Shown here: one piece after another, positions 1 through 6,437 of the stretch
Position numbering within the stretch: the stretch's first letter is position 1
Layout of the letters: each line of letters starts with the position of its first letter
Origin: JAFDCJ01 sp049669725
Lineage (GTDB): Bacteria > Desulfobacterota > Desulfobacteria > Desulfobacterales > JAFDCJ01
Direction of reading: 5' to 3'
Length of the DNA: 7,252 bases
Assembly: GCA_049669725.1 (NCBI GenBank)
Contig: JBATKU010000193.1
Location: 1-7,252 of the forward strand
Translations under genes and position numbers: made by a program
Notes under the pieces: model-generated
Databases searched by the model: none
What the model was told of the DNA's origin: nothing
The model's input: only the letters and a program-made list of their open reading frames with translations

Positions 1-568
1 TCTTTAAAAACGCCACACACAGGGCCGTGACGATGCCCTCTATGATCATTACCGGCAGATGGGCCACAATGACAATTGCCGATACTTTTAAAAAGTTTTC
101 TTCGGTGAAAATCAGTCCCAGACCTACCAGTGCGGCTCCTAAAAAAACCGCAAAAAATCCGCAGGCAAATGCGGCCATCATGGCCACCGGATGTTTTTTG
201 TGGATAAGCGGGCTGAACAACGTATAACAGATTACAGCGGGAAGGGCCATTATGATGGTGTTAACCCCCAGGGTGGTGATCCCCCCGAATTGAAAAAGGA
301 CGGCCTGTAAGATCAGCGCTACCAGGATCGCAGGAAACGCTGCCCACCCCAGCAACAATCCCACGATACCGTTTAAGATCAGATGCACATTGGACGGACC
401 CACCGGTACATGGATCAGCGATGCCACAAAGAATGCCGCCGAAAGCATGCCGGCCTTGGCGATATGATCGTAATCCAGCTTTTTCAGCCCTATGGCTGTA
501 CCGGCTGCGGTCAGGACCATGCCTGAAATCAAAACCGGCGCCGATAATACCCCTTCAGAAATATGCAT
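1..568 (-). CDS. cbiM: CbiM/NikM-type substrate-binding membrane component of a nickel/cobalt ECF transporter (3' end cut by window edge)
   Basis: Reading from an ATG at 568 leftwards gives 189 uninterrupted codons that run off the window, so only a short C-terminal tail should be missing (the family is usually 200-230 residues). The protein starts MHISEGVLS; in this family the free amino group, Met1 and His2 form the metal site together with a later histidine, here probably His62 in VGPSNVHLILNG. Other family hallmarks are FGGITTLGVN (about 94-103) and HLPVMIIEG (about 170-178). Hydrophobic segments fill nearly the whole chain. It is the S component that gives Ni2+ or Co2+ specificity in the inner membrane and works with T and ATPase subunits, presumably encoded beyond the left edge. 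The DUF4198 gene upstream favours nickel over cobalt, but sequence alone does not decide. The ribosome site is weak (GACGGA, about 8 nt before ATG). nikM is an equally fair name. Confidence 0.9.
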   Translation of the reverse strand, partial: MHISEGVLSAPVLISGMVLTAAGTAIGLKKLDYDHIAKAGMLSAAFFVASLIHVPVGPSNVHLILNGIVGLLLGWAAFPAILVALILQAVLFQFGGITTLGVNTIIMALPAVICYTLFSPLIHKKHPVAMMAAFACGFFAVFLGAALVGLGLIFTEENFLKVSAIVIVAHLPVMIIEGIVTALCVAFLK

Positions 569-702
569 CGTAATTGTCCGTCGTTTGTTGCCCTTCGTCC
601 GTTGATTGTACTCGTATTCCTACCAACCAGGTTTCAACAGCTGTGTGGAGTTGCTTTTTAGCCACGATCCATCAGAATTTATGAATCAAAGTATCTGCTC
701 CC
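569..702. other. Spacer before cbiM, no recognised feature
   Basis: These 134 bases lie between the palindromic element (703-847) and the cbiM start. I see no convincing promoter, no terminator with a T-tract, and no small reading frame with a ribosome site. A nine-base string, gtactcgta, at about 607-616 recurs at about 1860-1868 in the other spacer; it may be a remnant of a degenerate intergenic repeat but could be chance. Confidence 0.4.
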
Positions 703-847
703 AGAATTGGTTTCAAAACCTCAGATCTGGTTCAATGGCAAGGCGTGCCGCGGATTGAAAGCGGAGCGTACACGCCAGTACGTGGGCATTTCAATCTGCG
801 GAACAACGCAGCCAGTGGGCCAGAGATGGGGTTTTGAAACCAATTCT
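703..847. repeat. 145-nt imperfect palindromic element (MITE/REP-like) between nikK-like gene and cbiM
   Basis: The outer arms 703-720 and 830-847 are perfect 18-bp inverted copies (agaattggtttcaaaacc and its complement); extending them to 28 nt (703-730 and 820-847) gives 25 matches. An inner pair, ccgcggattgaaa at 748-760 and its complement at about 789-801, matches at 12 of 13, and the centre holds cgtac...gtacg around 767-783. The whole unit can fold into one long branched hairpin in DNA or RNA. No reading frame or transposase is inside, and no T-tract follows on either strand, so it does not look like an intrinsic terminator. The right end overlaps the stop codon of the upstream gene. 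Size and structure fit a non-autonomous mobile repeat; copy number elsewhere cannot be seen here. Confidence 0.8.
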
Positions 848-1628
848 AAGGGTTTTGCCAATCATGGAACCTTACCCAAATAACCGCGCCGATCTCCACT
901 TCTTTATCTTCGCCGTTGTGTTTCAATTTGAAATCCGCCTTGCTCAGGGCGGCAAACCCCCACCAGCCGGCTGCCGGCACTGCATAGGTGAAAACACCGT
1001 TTTGATCGGCCTTAAGGGTCTGGGTGATCATGTATTCGGTGGGTGCTCGGGCCTTGTTGTCCTTATTATAATATTCCACTTCAACTTCCGCATAGGGGGC
1101 CGGGGCGCCGGCGATTTTAACGATTCCCTGAAATACATTTCCGGCATATAAACCGAAAGGCTTGGCCAGGGGAACGATTTCGGTTTTAAGGCCTATCTCC
1201 TCATCCCAGCCCAGGTCATCGCCAAAGGCGGTGACAACTGTTTTGGTATAATGAATAATAAATACATCTTCGGCCGGCTCCCAATAGGGTTGCGGTTCCA
1301 TGTAAAAAACATACAGGCCCGGACGTTTGATATGGTAAAGCGCCGTCCAGGCTGTTTGCCCCAGCAGCTGTGTTGGCTGCAAGCTGCCAAGCAGATTTTG
1401 ATTTTTTCCCGCCACCGCCACCCCAAACGCTTTGGGTTTCACCATTTCCATTCCCACACCTTCAAAGGGATGGGAAAAAGACAGCGTCAATGCTACAGTT
1501 TTACTATCGGCCTGCATAACCATGGAATCGGAAGGGATGAGCATGCCGAAATGCGCCTGTGCCGGTCCGCAAAAACCGAGAACCACTAGTAAGACAACGG
1601 TGACAAACATTATGGATTTGTTTTTCAT
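846..1628 (-). CDS. Secreted DUF4198-family protein, probable accessory component (NikK-like) of nickel/cobalt ECF transporter
   Basis: The 260-residue product has a classic signal peptide: KNK at the start, a hydrophobic core at about 7-19, and a cleavage motif PAQA ending at residue 25. Cleavage would leave His26 as the first mature residue (HFGMLIPSDSM), typical of DUF4198 proteins. The rest is a beta-rich periplasmic domain with LSFSHPFEG (about 49-57), conserved aromatics (YVFYMEPQPYWEP, about 106-118) and a C-terminal WVRFHDW. Cys20 is preceded by Phe, so it is not a good lipobox. DUF4198 genes are known next to nikM/cbiM genes (NikK in NikKMLQO-type systems), and cbiM follows directly here, so a role in periplasmic metal capture or delivery is likely though not biochemically settled. 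The start is firm: AGGAG sits 6 nt upstream. The stop codon lies in the arm of a palindromic repeat. Confidence 0.85.
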   Translation of the reverse strand: MKNKSIMFVTVVLLVVLGFCGPAQAHFGMLIPSDSMVMQADSKTVALTLSFSHPFEGVGMEMVKPKAFGVAVAGKNQNLLGSLQPTQLLGQTAWTALYHIKRPGLYVFYMEPQPYWEPAEDVFIIHYTKTVVTAFGDDLGWDEEIGLKTEIVPLAKPFGLYAGNVFQGIVKIAGAPAPYAEVEVEYYNKDNKARAPTEYMITQTLKADQNGVFTYAVPAAGWWGFAALSKADFKLKHNGEDKEVEIGAVIWVRFHDWQNP

Positions 1629-1634
1629 GGGCGA

Positions 1635-1639
1635 CTCCT
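1635..1639 (-). promoter_or_regulatory. Ribosome binding site of the nikK-like gene
   Basis: On the minus strand AGGAG lies six bases before the ATG at 1628, a near-ideal Shine-Dalgarno site. It fixes the start codon and is the strongest ribosome site in the window. It lies only 11 bases downstream of the T-tract of the leader hairpin. Confidence 0.8.
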
Positions 1640-1650
1640 AATTTCTGCAC

Positions 1651-1701
1651 AAAAAAGGCCACTGAATTTTCGTACCTTCCTGATACAAAACCTTCGTGGC
1701 C
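1651..1701 (-). terminator. Terminator-like hairpin with T-tract in the nikK-like leader (candidate attenuator)
   Basis: On the minus strand GGCCAC (1701-1696) pairs with GTGGCC (1662-1657); the stem continues with GAA/TTC, TTTT/AAAA and GTA/TAC separated by small bulges, about 16 pairs in total around a nine-base loop. Six T residues (1656-1651) follow the stem directly, the layout of a Rho-independent terminator. Only 22 bases remain between the T-tract and the ATG of the nikK-like gene, too few for a promoter, so if the gene is expressed, polymerase must read through this structure. That makes it a possible attenuator under metal or other control. I found no clear anti-terminator pairing upstream. 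It could instead be part of a degenerate intergenic repeat with no regulatory role. Confidence 0.5.
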
Positions 1702-1735
1702 GCGATATTTAAATTATTTCTGGTGTATTTACCGT

Positions 1736-1753
1736 AACAGGCTTCAGCCCGTT
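1736..1753 (-). other. Small leader hairpin upstream of the nikK-like gene
   Basis: The minus strand reads AACGGGC, TGAA, GCCTGTT: seven base pairs (one a G-U) closed by a four-base loop. It lies just downstream of the candidate promoter and about 35 bases upstream of the terminator-like hairpin, so it would be the first structure in the leader RNA. It may be part of a sensor domain or simply local pairing. Confidence 0.4.
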
Positions 1754-1766
1754 GATTAACAATAGA

Positions 1767-1793
1767 GCTATATTAAAAATACGGGGGTGTCAA
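1767..1793 (-). promoter_or_regulatory. Candidate sigma70-type promoter for the nickel/cobalt transporter operon
   Basis: The minus strand has a perfect -35 box TTGACA (1793-1788) followed, after a short 15-bp spacer, by TATAGC (1772-1767) as a possible -10; a 17-bp spacer would give the poorer TAGCTC. Transcription would begin near 1760 and give a leader of about 130 nt before the nikK-like ATG. The -35 match is good and the -10 mediocre. No NikR-type operator palindrome was recognised; an imperfect short palindrome (tacc...gata) at about 1672-1686 lies in the loop of the leader hairpin. Confidence 0.4.
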
Positions 1794-1802
1794 CAGAAAA
1801 TT

Positions 1803-1923
1803 GGGTTCAGGGGTTAAGGGGTTCAGGGTTCAAAGGTTAAAGCAAATCTGGACTGTATCGTACTCGTAAATCGGATTTTTACCGAAGATCTCGGCCCAGG
1901 CGGAACCCTGAACTCAGAACCCC
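1803..1923. repeat. 8-nt periodic repeat (gggttcag-type) with inverted partner, in the spacer after the TPR gene
   Basis: Positions 1803-1842 read as five 8-base units: gggttcag, gggttaag, gggttcag, ggttcaaa, ggttaaag. On the opposite strand 1923-1900 reads ggggttct, gagttcag, ggttccgc, the same period inverted. The two blocks share an 11-bp perfect inverted repeat (1821-1831 and 1903-1913) around a 71-nt centre. The inverted copy starts at the last base of the TPR gene's TAG stop. It may be a degenerate dispersed repeat or a loose hairpin at the end of the long mRNA; no T-tract is present, so it is not a canonical terminator. Confidence 0.6.
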
Positions 1924-4553
1924 TAGCGCCCTTTAACCAGTTCCCGGTATCCCTCAGAGTTTCTGATATTTTCCAAATCCTTATCCGTTTTGATAAGATC
2001 CCAGTTGTCGTAGCCTTTGGCGACGGCTTGATTCAGCCATGCCAGGGATTCGGTCACGTTGGTTTGCAAGGCATACAGGACGGCCACATTATAGTAGTTT
2101 GCTGCATTATCCGGTTGGAGTGCGATTAATTTTTGAAATGCTTCCAGGGCCTGATCGTATTGCCCGGCGAAGATATGCGCCATGGCCAGATTGTTCAAGG
2201 CCTGCGGGAAATTCGGCTGAAGTGAAAGTGCTTTTTGGAACTGACCGATCGCGTTGTTTAATTCTCCCTTTCCGAGATACAGATTACCCAGTACATAGTT
2301 TAATACCGGATCGTCCGGGCTGCTTTTCAATGCGGCCCGGAGCCTTTCCATTTCCGTATCCATCTGGTTTTGCTGGATAGCCAATGCTCTTCTGAGGTTG
2401 TCTTGCGCCAGCTCGAATTCGGGATTGATGCGCACTGCTTCCTGAAAATGGAAGATGGCCTCACTGATTCTACCCTTATGTATCAGGATGATCCCGGTAT
2501 TGTTGTTGGCTTCGGCCATGTCAGGGTTGGTTTTCAGCGCCGCATTAAAATGGCCCAGGGCTTCATCGATTTTGCCCTCCTGAAGAAGTTGTCCACCTAA
2601 ATTGTTGTGTGCTTCGGCATGCTCCGGATCAATTTCCAGAGCTCTTTTAATGTGATGCACTCCCTGCTTAATCTGGCCCTGCCTTACCAGGGCTTCTCCC
2701 AGCCCGAATTGCGCTTTGGGCAAGTTGGAACTTATCTGCAGGGCTTTACTGTATTGGACAAGTGCCTCATCGAGTTTGTCCTGTTTTGAAAATGCCACTC
2801 CCAGGTTAATATGGGCGTCAGCCATGGTCGGATCTTTCTTCAGGGCCCTTTGGAGATGGATGATGGCCTCCTCAGTCAGATCTTGCTTTAAAAGTGCAAC
2901 TCCCAGATTGTTGTTGGCTTTCTCATTATCCGGTTGCAGCTCAAGGGCTTTGCGATAATGTTCTATCGCTTTAACCGGTTCATCTTTTTTATCGAACAAA
3001 ACCCCCAGGTTATAGTGGGCATCAACAAAATATGGATTTATCTGTAAGGCTTTAAGAATATTCGGCAAGGCTTCATCATACTGCTTGCGGTTTGTCAGTA
3101 TCTCTGCCACGTTAAGGTACGGGCGGGCTTTGTTTGGTGCTTTTTTATTACAATCCATCCATAGCGCGAGATCGTCCTGCCATATTATATTTCTTTCATA
3201 TGTCCAGTAGGAGCACACCGCCACCACCGCGCAGGCAATAACTGCCGTCAGCCATGCAGGTTTGATGTAGCGATAGAACAAGATGACAATCAGCAAGAAA
3301 ACAAACATGGACGGCAGATAAAGGCGGTGTTCAAAAATAAGGGCCAGCGGAATGACTGATGATTCGATAACCAGATTGCCAAAGAACCATAAAATACAGA
3401 AGGATATTAAACGCTGCTTTCTGGCCAGGTATAAGCCCAGTGCAATCAGTGCGACGATGATGATCAAGGATAGAAACGTGGTAAACGGGTTGAACAAAGA
3501 ATAAGAAAGCGGAAAATCATAATCCAGATTCAATCTGGACGGGTTGGGGTAAAAGATCAGGCTCAGGTAGTAGATCACCACCCGGGTTTGCGTCAACAGC
3601 CGCTCGCCAATGGTAAATTCCTTGAAAACATAATCTCTAAGAGTATTAAATTTACCCAAAGGGTCAAAGCCCAGGTACAACCCTGCGACGACACCAGACA
3701 ATATCACAATTGCCGCCAGGTATTTCAGGCGGCGCTTGAGCCAGTTCTTGTCGAGGTCCTGGAAGAAGTACCACTCGTACAGGAAAATAAATACCGGCAA
3801 CATCGCCGTACTTTCTTTGCTGCCCAGGGCCAGAAGCCCGGCCATAAGGCATCCTGCAAACCATAAATAATAATGTTTTGATCGGGCGTCCCCATCCTCC
3901 ACGGAAAGTCGCTGCGCAATTCGGCCTTTGGCATACAGTATTAAGGCCAGGAGATAAAAAATGGCCCCCATACTGGTCATTCGTTGAACAATATACGTGA
4001 CGGACTGGGTTTGGACGGGGTTTACGAGCCACAGAAGCGCTGTGAAAAAGGACAGGGCGGATATCGTGATCGGATCAAATTTGCGGCTATCAGTGGTTTG
4101 CTGATTGGAAAGCGTCAGCGTTAATTTCAGAAAGAAAAAAAGCAAAATGCCGTTTATAAGATGAATAAAAATATTTACCAGGTGATATCCCAGGACATTA
4201 TATTGGCCAAAATAGTAATTTAGGCCAAACGTGAGCATGGGCAGCGGGCGGCTTTTACCATATCCCGTCGCCGCATCGATGATACTCTTTGCGCTAATCT
4301 CCTCCATACGAATAAAAGAATTATTTGTTATTGCGTCTTGATCATCAAAGACAAAGGGTGCCTGCAATGTATTGGCGTAAATTATGACCCCAACGAGGAC
4401 CAACAGTGCCAGGAACAGAGCCTGGTACCTGTCGAACTTGATTAATTGAATCTTATCCATACTCTTGGGGGACTCCCGAAGGGTGTCCCCTAATACTGCA
4501 TTTTGCTTAGCGCGGTTTTGGTTATCTTTGGGTAATTTTTTATTCTTGGCCAT
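1923..4553 (-). CDS. GT-C/TMTC-like multi-pass membrane glycosyltransferase-type protein with C-terminal TPR repeats
   Basis: The 876-residue product has two parts. Residues about 43-450 hold roughly 11-12 membrane helices with GT-C/TMTC-family features: an acidic FDDQD at 69-73 in the first outer loop, RPLPMLTFGLNY then GYHLVNIFIHL (about 102-132), LLWLVNPVQTQSVTYIVQR (173-191) and EHRLYLPS (408-415). Residues about 476-850 are around ten TPR units of about 34 residues, most opening with the pattern AxAHxNLG and closing near ALxxxP; one unit near 713-745 is degenerate. GT-C enzymes use polyprenyl-phosphate sugars on the outer side of the membrane; TPRs bind partners or substrate proteins, as in eukaryotic TMTC O-mannosyltransferases. 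The actual donor and acceptor are unknown, and catalysis is inferred. ATG 4553 has AGGA seven bases upstream; Met32 (4460) is an alternative start, after a REP-like hairpin in the coding region. It is last in a four-gene block, 31 nt after the flippase-like gene. Confidence 0.85.
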   Translation of the reverse strand: MAKNKKLPKDNQNRAKQNAVLGDTLRESPKSMDKIQLIKFDRYQALFLALLVLVGVIIYANTLQAPFVFDDQDAITNNSFIRMEEISAKSIIDAATGYGKSRPLPMLTFGLNYYFGQYNVLGYHLVNIFIHLINGILLFFFLKLTLTLSNQQTTDSRKFDPITISALSFFTALLWLVNPVQTQSVTYIVQRMTSMGAIFYLLALILYAKGRIAQRLSVEDGDARSKHYYLWFAGCLMAGLLALGSKESTAMLPVFIFLYEWYFFQDLDKNWLKRRLKYLAAIVILSGVVAGLYLGFDPLGKFNTLRDYVFKEFTIGERLLTQTRVVIYYLSLIFYPNPSRLNLDYDFPLSYSLFNPFTTFLSLIIIVALIALGLYLARKQRLISFCILWFFGNLVIESSVIPLALIFEHRLYLPSMFVFLLIVILFYRYIKPAWLTAVIACAVVAVCSYWTYERNIIWQDDLALWMDCNKKAPNKARPYLNVAEILTNRKQYDEALPNILKALQINPYFVDAHYNLGVLFDKKDEPVKAIEHYRKALELQPDNEKANNNLGVALLKQDLTEEAIIHLQRALKKDPTMADAHINLGVAFSKQDKLDEALVQYSKALQISSNLPKAQFGLGEALVRQGQIKQGVHHIKRALEIDPEHAEAHNNLGGQLLQEGKIDEALGHFNAALKTNPDMAEANNNTGIILIHKGRISEAIFHFQEAVRINPEFELAQDNLRRALAIQQNQMDTEMERLRAALKSSPDDPVLNYVLGNLYLGKGELNNAIGQFQKALSLQPNFPQALNNLAMAHIFAGQYDQALEAFQKLIALQPDNAANYYNVAVLYALQTNVTESLAWLNQAVAKGYDNWDLIKTDKDLENIRNSEGYRELVKGR
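4468..4490. repeat. Stable short hairpin (REP-like) inside the 5' coding region of the GT-C/TPR gene
   Basis: On the plus strand GGGGAC (4468-4473) and GTCCCC (4485-4490) are perfect complements, and inside them CCC (4475-4477) and GGG (4481-4483) also pair, leaving one T-T mismatch and a three-base loop. On the coding strand this is read as codons of residues about 22-29 (GDTLRESP). The GGGGACAC...GTCCCC form resembles REP-type palindromes found next to RAYT transposases, a resemblance from memory. It lies between the two possible start codons of the gene (4553 and 4460). Confidence 0.55.
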
Positions 4554-4584
4554 TTATTCTTCCTGCTGCATATTGACATTTGCT

Positions 4585-5511
4585 TTACTTTAATTGCCTC
4601 AGCTCTGCTAAGGGCGGCGGATCGACAAACCAGAAAATCGAACCCATAAATACGATGGCAATTCGTAAGAGAAGCAGCGCCATGGATAAAGCAACGGCCT
4701 GCTCCGGGGTGTGTCCAAAAAAAATAAATACTGCCAGCAATCCGGCGTCTCTGGTTCCGATTCCCAGAAAGGATATGGGTATCAACGTAATCAGGGAGGT
4801 AATGGTCATGACCAGAACGACCTGGAAAAAACTTAGCTCCAGATTGAGTCCTCTGGTCAAAAAATAGATGCTGACAAAGTAAAGCCCGAATGCTCCTAAC
4901 GAATAAATATAAATTTTAAAACTCAACATGTCATGAATTTTTTGCAAATGTTCATTTATATTCCAGCCTTTTTCAAGCAGCAATATTTTTAATCGTTTGG
5001 GGAAAAATCTGGGCGATAGCAGCAGACATGCTTGGCGCGCAGGAAAAAACGCCAGGCAGGTAACCAGGATAAATAGCACGAATCCGCTATCGGAGCCAAG
5101 CTTGATCCATACGATGAGAACACTGGCTCCTCCGAATATCAACGGCAGCAGGTAATCATAATATTTTTCGGCCAGGATGGATAAAACGGGCAGCAGCAGA
5201 CCGTGACCATCCCGTTTAAGATAAACGGCCTTGGCAAATGTCCCTACCGTTGCGACCACCATTATTGCTACCATCTCAACAAAATAGATTTTAAAACATT
5301 GCCATTTTGTGTAGGAGATATCGTAATTTGATAAAATGGTCTGCCATCGGATGCTTCTTACAAAAATTAACGGAGGCACCAGGACCAGGCTGAGAGTAAA
5401 AAAGGTCCATTTGGACGCCCGTAAGACTTTTATCAGCACCGTTACATCAACATAGACGTAAAAAAGAACAATGAAAATTAACGGTCCAATTAATCGTAAA
5501 GCTAGTTTCAT
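4585..5511 (-). CDS. Flippase-like integral membrane protein (UPF0104/AglD2, lysylphosphatidylglycerol synthase TM-domain family)
   Basis: The 308-residue protein has about eight or nine hydrophobic segments (about 7-23, 35-51, 76-94, 118-136, 144-158, 199-217, 228-250, 257-266, 273-296). Family signatures are in order: RSIRW (52-56), VGTFAKAVYLKR (89-100, the position of the usual PGRVGEhhR-type motif), ILAEKYYDYL (112-121, matching ER..D) and LIPISFLGIGTRDAGL (243-258, matching the conserved SIGGLGTREA motif). The length fits stand-alone members, without the soluble aminoacyltransferase domain of MprF, so it is not a lysyl-PG synthase. Such proteins sit in loci for glycolipids and polyprenyl-linked glycans and are proposed to move lipid-linked sugars across the membrane; this is not proven. 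It starts five bases after the methyltransferase stop with no clear ribosome site, suggesting translational coupling. Confidence 0.85.
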   Translation of the reverse strand: MKLALRLIGPLIFIVLFYVYVDVTVLIKVLRASKWTFFTLSLVLVPPLIFVRSIRWQTILSNYDISYTKWQCFKIYFVEMVAIMVVATVGTFAKAVYLKRDGHGLLLPVLSILAEKYYDYLLPLIFGGASVLIVWIKLGSDSGFVLFILVTCLAFFPARQACLLLSPRFFPKRLKILLLEKGWNINEHLQKIHDMLSFKIYIYSLGAFGLYFVSIYFLTRGLNLELSFFQVVLVMTITSLITLIPISFLGIGTRDAGLLAVFIFFGHTPEQAVALSMALLLLRIAIVFMGSIFWFVDPPPLAELRQLK

Positions 5512-5516
5512 AATAA

Positions 5517-6437
5517 TTATGCTGATTTTCGAACATACATTCGAACAATTTCTCCGCGACGGAACATAGCCCCAAGTATTGAAAAGGGAGTGGAAATAAT
5601 CTGAAGGAACAGGTATAAAATCATTAGCAGAAAAGGAAAACGCCCTGAAAACCTATTTCTTAATCTTGGCGGGGAAAAAGAAGGAATTAAGGAAAGAAGC
5701 AAAGAGCTTGGGGAATGTCTATTTGAAAAATGGGCGGTTTTAATTATATTCAAATTACCTACTTTTTCAAATAGCTTTTGCATTACAGCGGGATTGAAAT
5801 GATTAAGATGTACGGGTATATCCAAAGGGTACCATCTTTTTTTAAAAATCTTAAAACCCAATGAGGCAATGTTGGGCACCTCGACTATGAAAATTCCTCC
5901 TGGCTTTAATAAGTGTAGTGCCTTTTCTACGGAAGCAACAGGTTGATGAATATGCTCGAGTACATGGAAACAGGTGATTGCGTCAAAGAAACCTTCCGGG
6001 AAAGATGCTTCCTCTATCGAGGCCCGAATTATTTTTTTATTGTCCGACCCGCTGCTATAGCTATCAATTCCGTAACTATCAAAGCCTTTTCTTTCGAGCA
6101 GCCTCTGAAACGCGCCATCGCCAGCACCCCAATCCAATATTCGCGCTTTTGAGGGCACCAGCTTTTTTAAGTTCAAAATAATTCCCGACATCCTTAACAA
6201 ATAAAATAAGTTCAAAAGTTTTGCCGTTTTGCTATTATCTCGTTGCCAATAGTCCTGGTCATAATATTGTGCCAATCTGTCAGCAGAAGGCGCCGGGGTG
6301 GTGCTTACAAACGAGCATATCTGACACTGTGTTAAACAATAGACCTCACCCAGTTTGGTCTTTAGATCGGATAATATACAGGCTGTCAAGTTGCTATCGC
6401 AGATCCGGCAATTTTCGGAATAGTTCTTATTGATCAT
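5517..6437 (-). CDS. Class I SAM-dependent methyltransferase with N-terminal cysteine cluster and C-terminal membrane helix
   Basis: The 306-residue product begins with a cysteine-rich module (C10-x2-C13 and C34, C38-x2-C41) likely to bind zinc, as in many sugar or surface-glycan methyltransferases. A Methyltransf_23-like Rossmann domain follows: motif I ILDWGAGDGAF (100-110), an acidic residue at D125 after the second strand (YGIDSY), FDAITCFHVLEH (151-162), and KPGGIFIVEVPN (178-189). A conserved RWYPLDIPVHLNHF stretch (201-214) is also usual for this group. The C-terminus has a hydrophobic segment at about 266-290 that probably anchors it to the membrane beside the polyprenyl-linked substrate. 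The acceptor is unknown; a sugar hydroxyl or carboxyl of a lipid-linked glycan is the best guess. The ATG at 6437 overlaps the upstream methyltransferase gene by 11 nt and has only a weak AAGG site, so coupled translation is likely. Confidence 0.85.
   Translation of the reverse strand: MINKNYSENCRICDSNLTACILSDLKTKLGEVYCLTQCQICSFVSTTPAPSADRLAQYYDQDYWQRDNSKTAKLLNLFYLLRMSGIILNLKKLVPSKARILDWGAGDGAFQRLLERKGFDSYGIDSYSSGSDNKKIIRASIEEASFPEGFFDAITCFHVLEHIHQPVASVEKALHLLKPGGIFIVEVPNIASLGFKIFKKRWYPLDIPVHLNHFNPAVMQKLFEKVGNLNIIKTAHFSNRHSPSSLLLSLIPSFSPPRLRNRFSGRFPFLLMILYLFLQIISTPFSILGAMFRRGEIVRMYVRKSA

Noticed and set aside
703..847. Long palindrome as an intrinsic terminator between the nikK-like gene and cbiM
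   Set aside because: No run of T follows the stem on the minus strand, and cbiM lacks a visible promoter of its own downstream, so read-through is more likely.
834..1151. Plus-strand open frame of 105 codons opposite the nikK-like gene
   Set aside because: It is antisense to a gene with a clear signal peptide and family match, has no ribosome site, and its translation shows no recognisable domain.
1657..1666. GCCACTG string resembling the B12 box of a cobalamin riboswitch near a cobalt/nickel transporter
   Set aside because: It lies on the plus strand while the genes are on the minus strand, it is explained by the terminator-like stem, and the other conserved riboswitch elements are not seen on either strand.
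1803..1842. CRISPR-like repeat array
   Set aside because: The units are 8 nt, contiguous and degenerate, without spacers of CRISPR length and with no cas genes.
2039..2958. Several plus-strand open frames opposite the TPR coding region
   Set aside because: They follow the periodic codon pattern of the TPR repeats on the other strand and show no start signals or protein features of their own.
4585..5511. Lysylphosphatidylglycerol synthase (MprF) call for the flippase-like gene
   Set aside because: Only the membrane-domain motifs are present; the soluble aminoacyl-transfer domain of MprF is absent at 308 residues.
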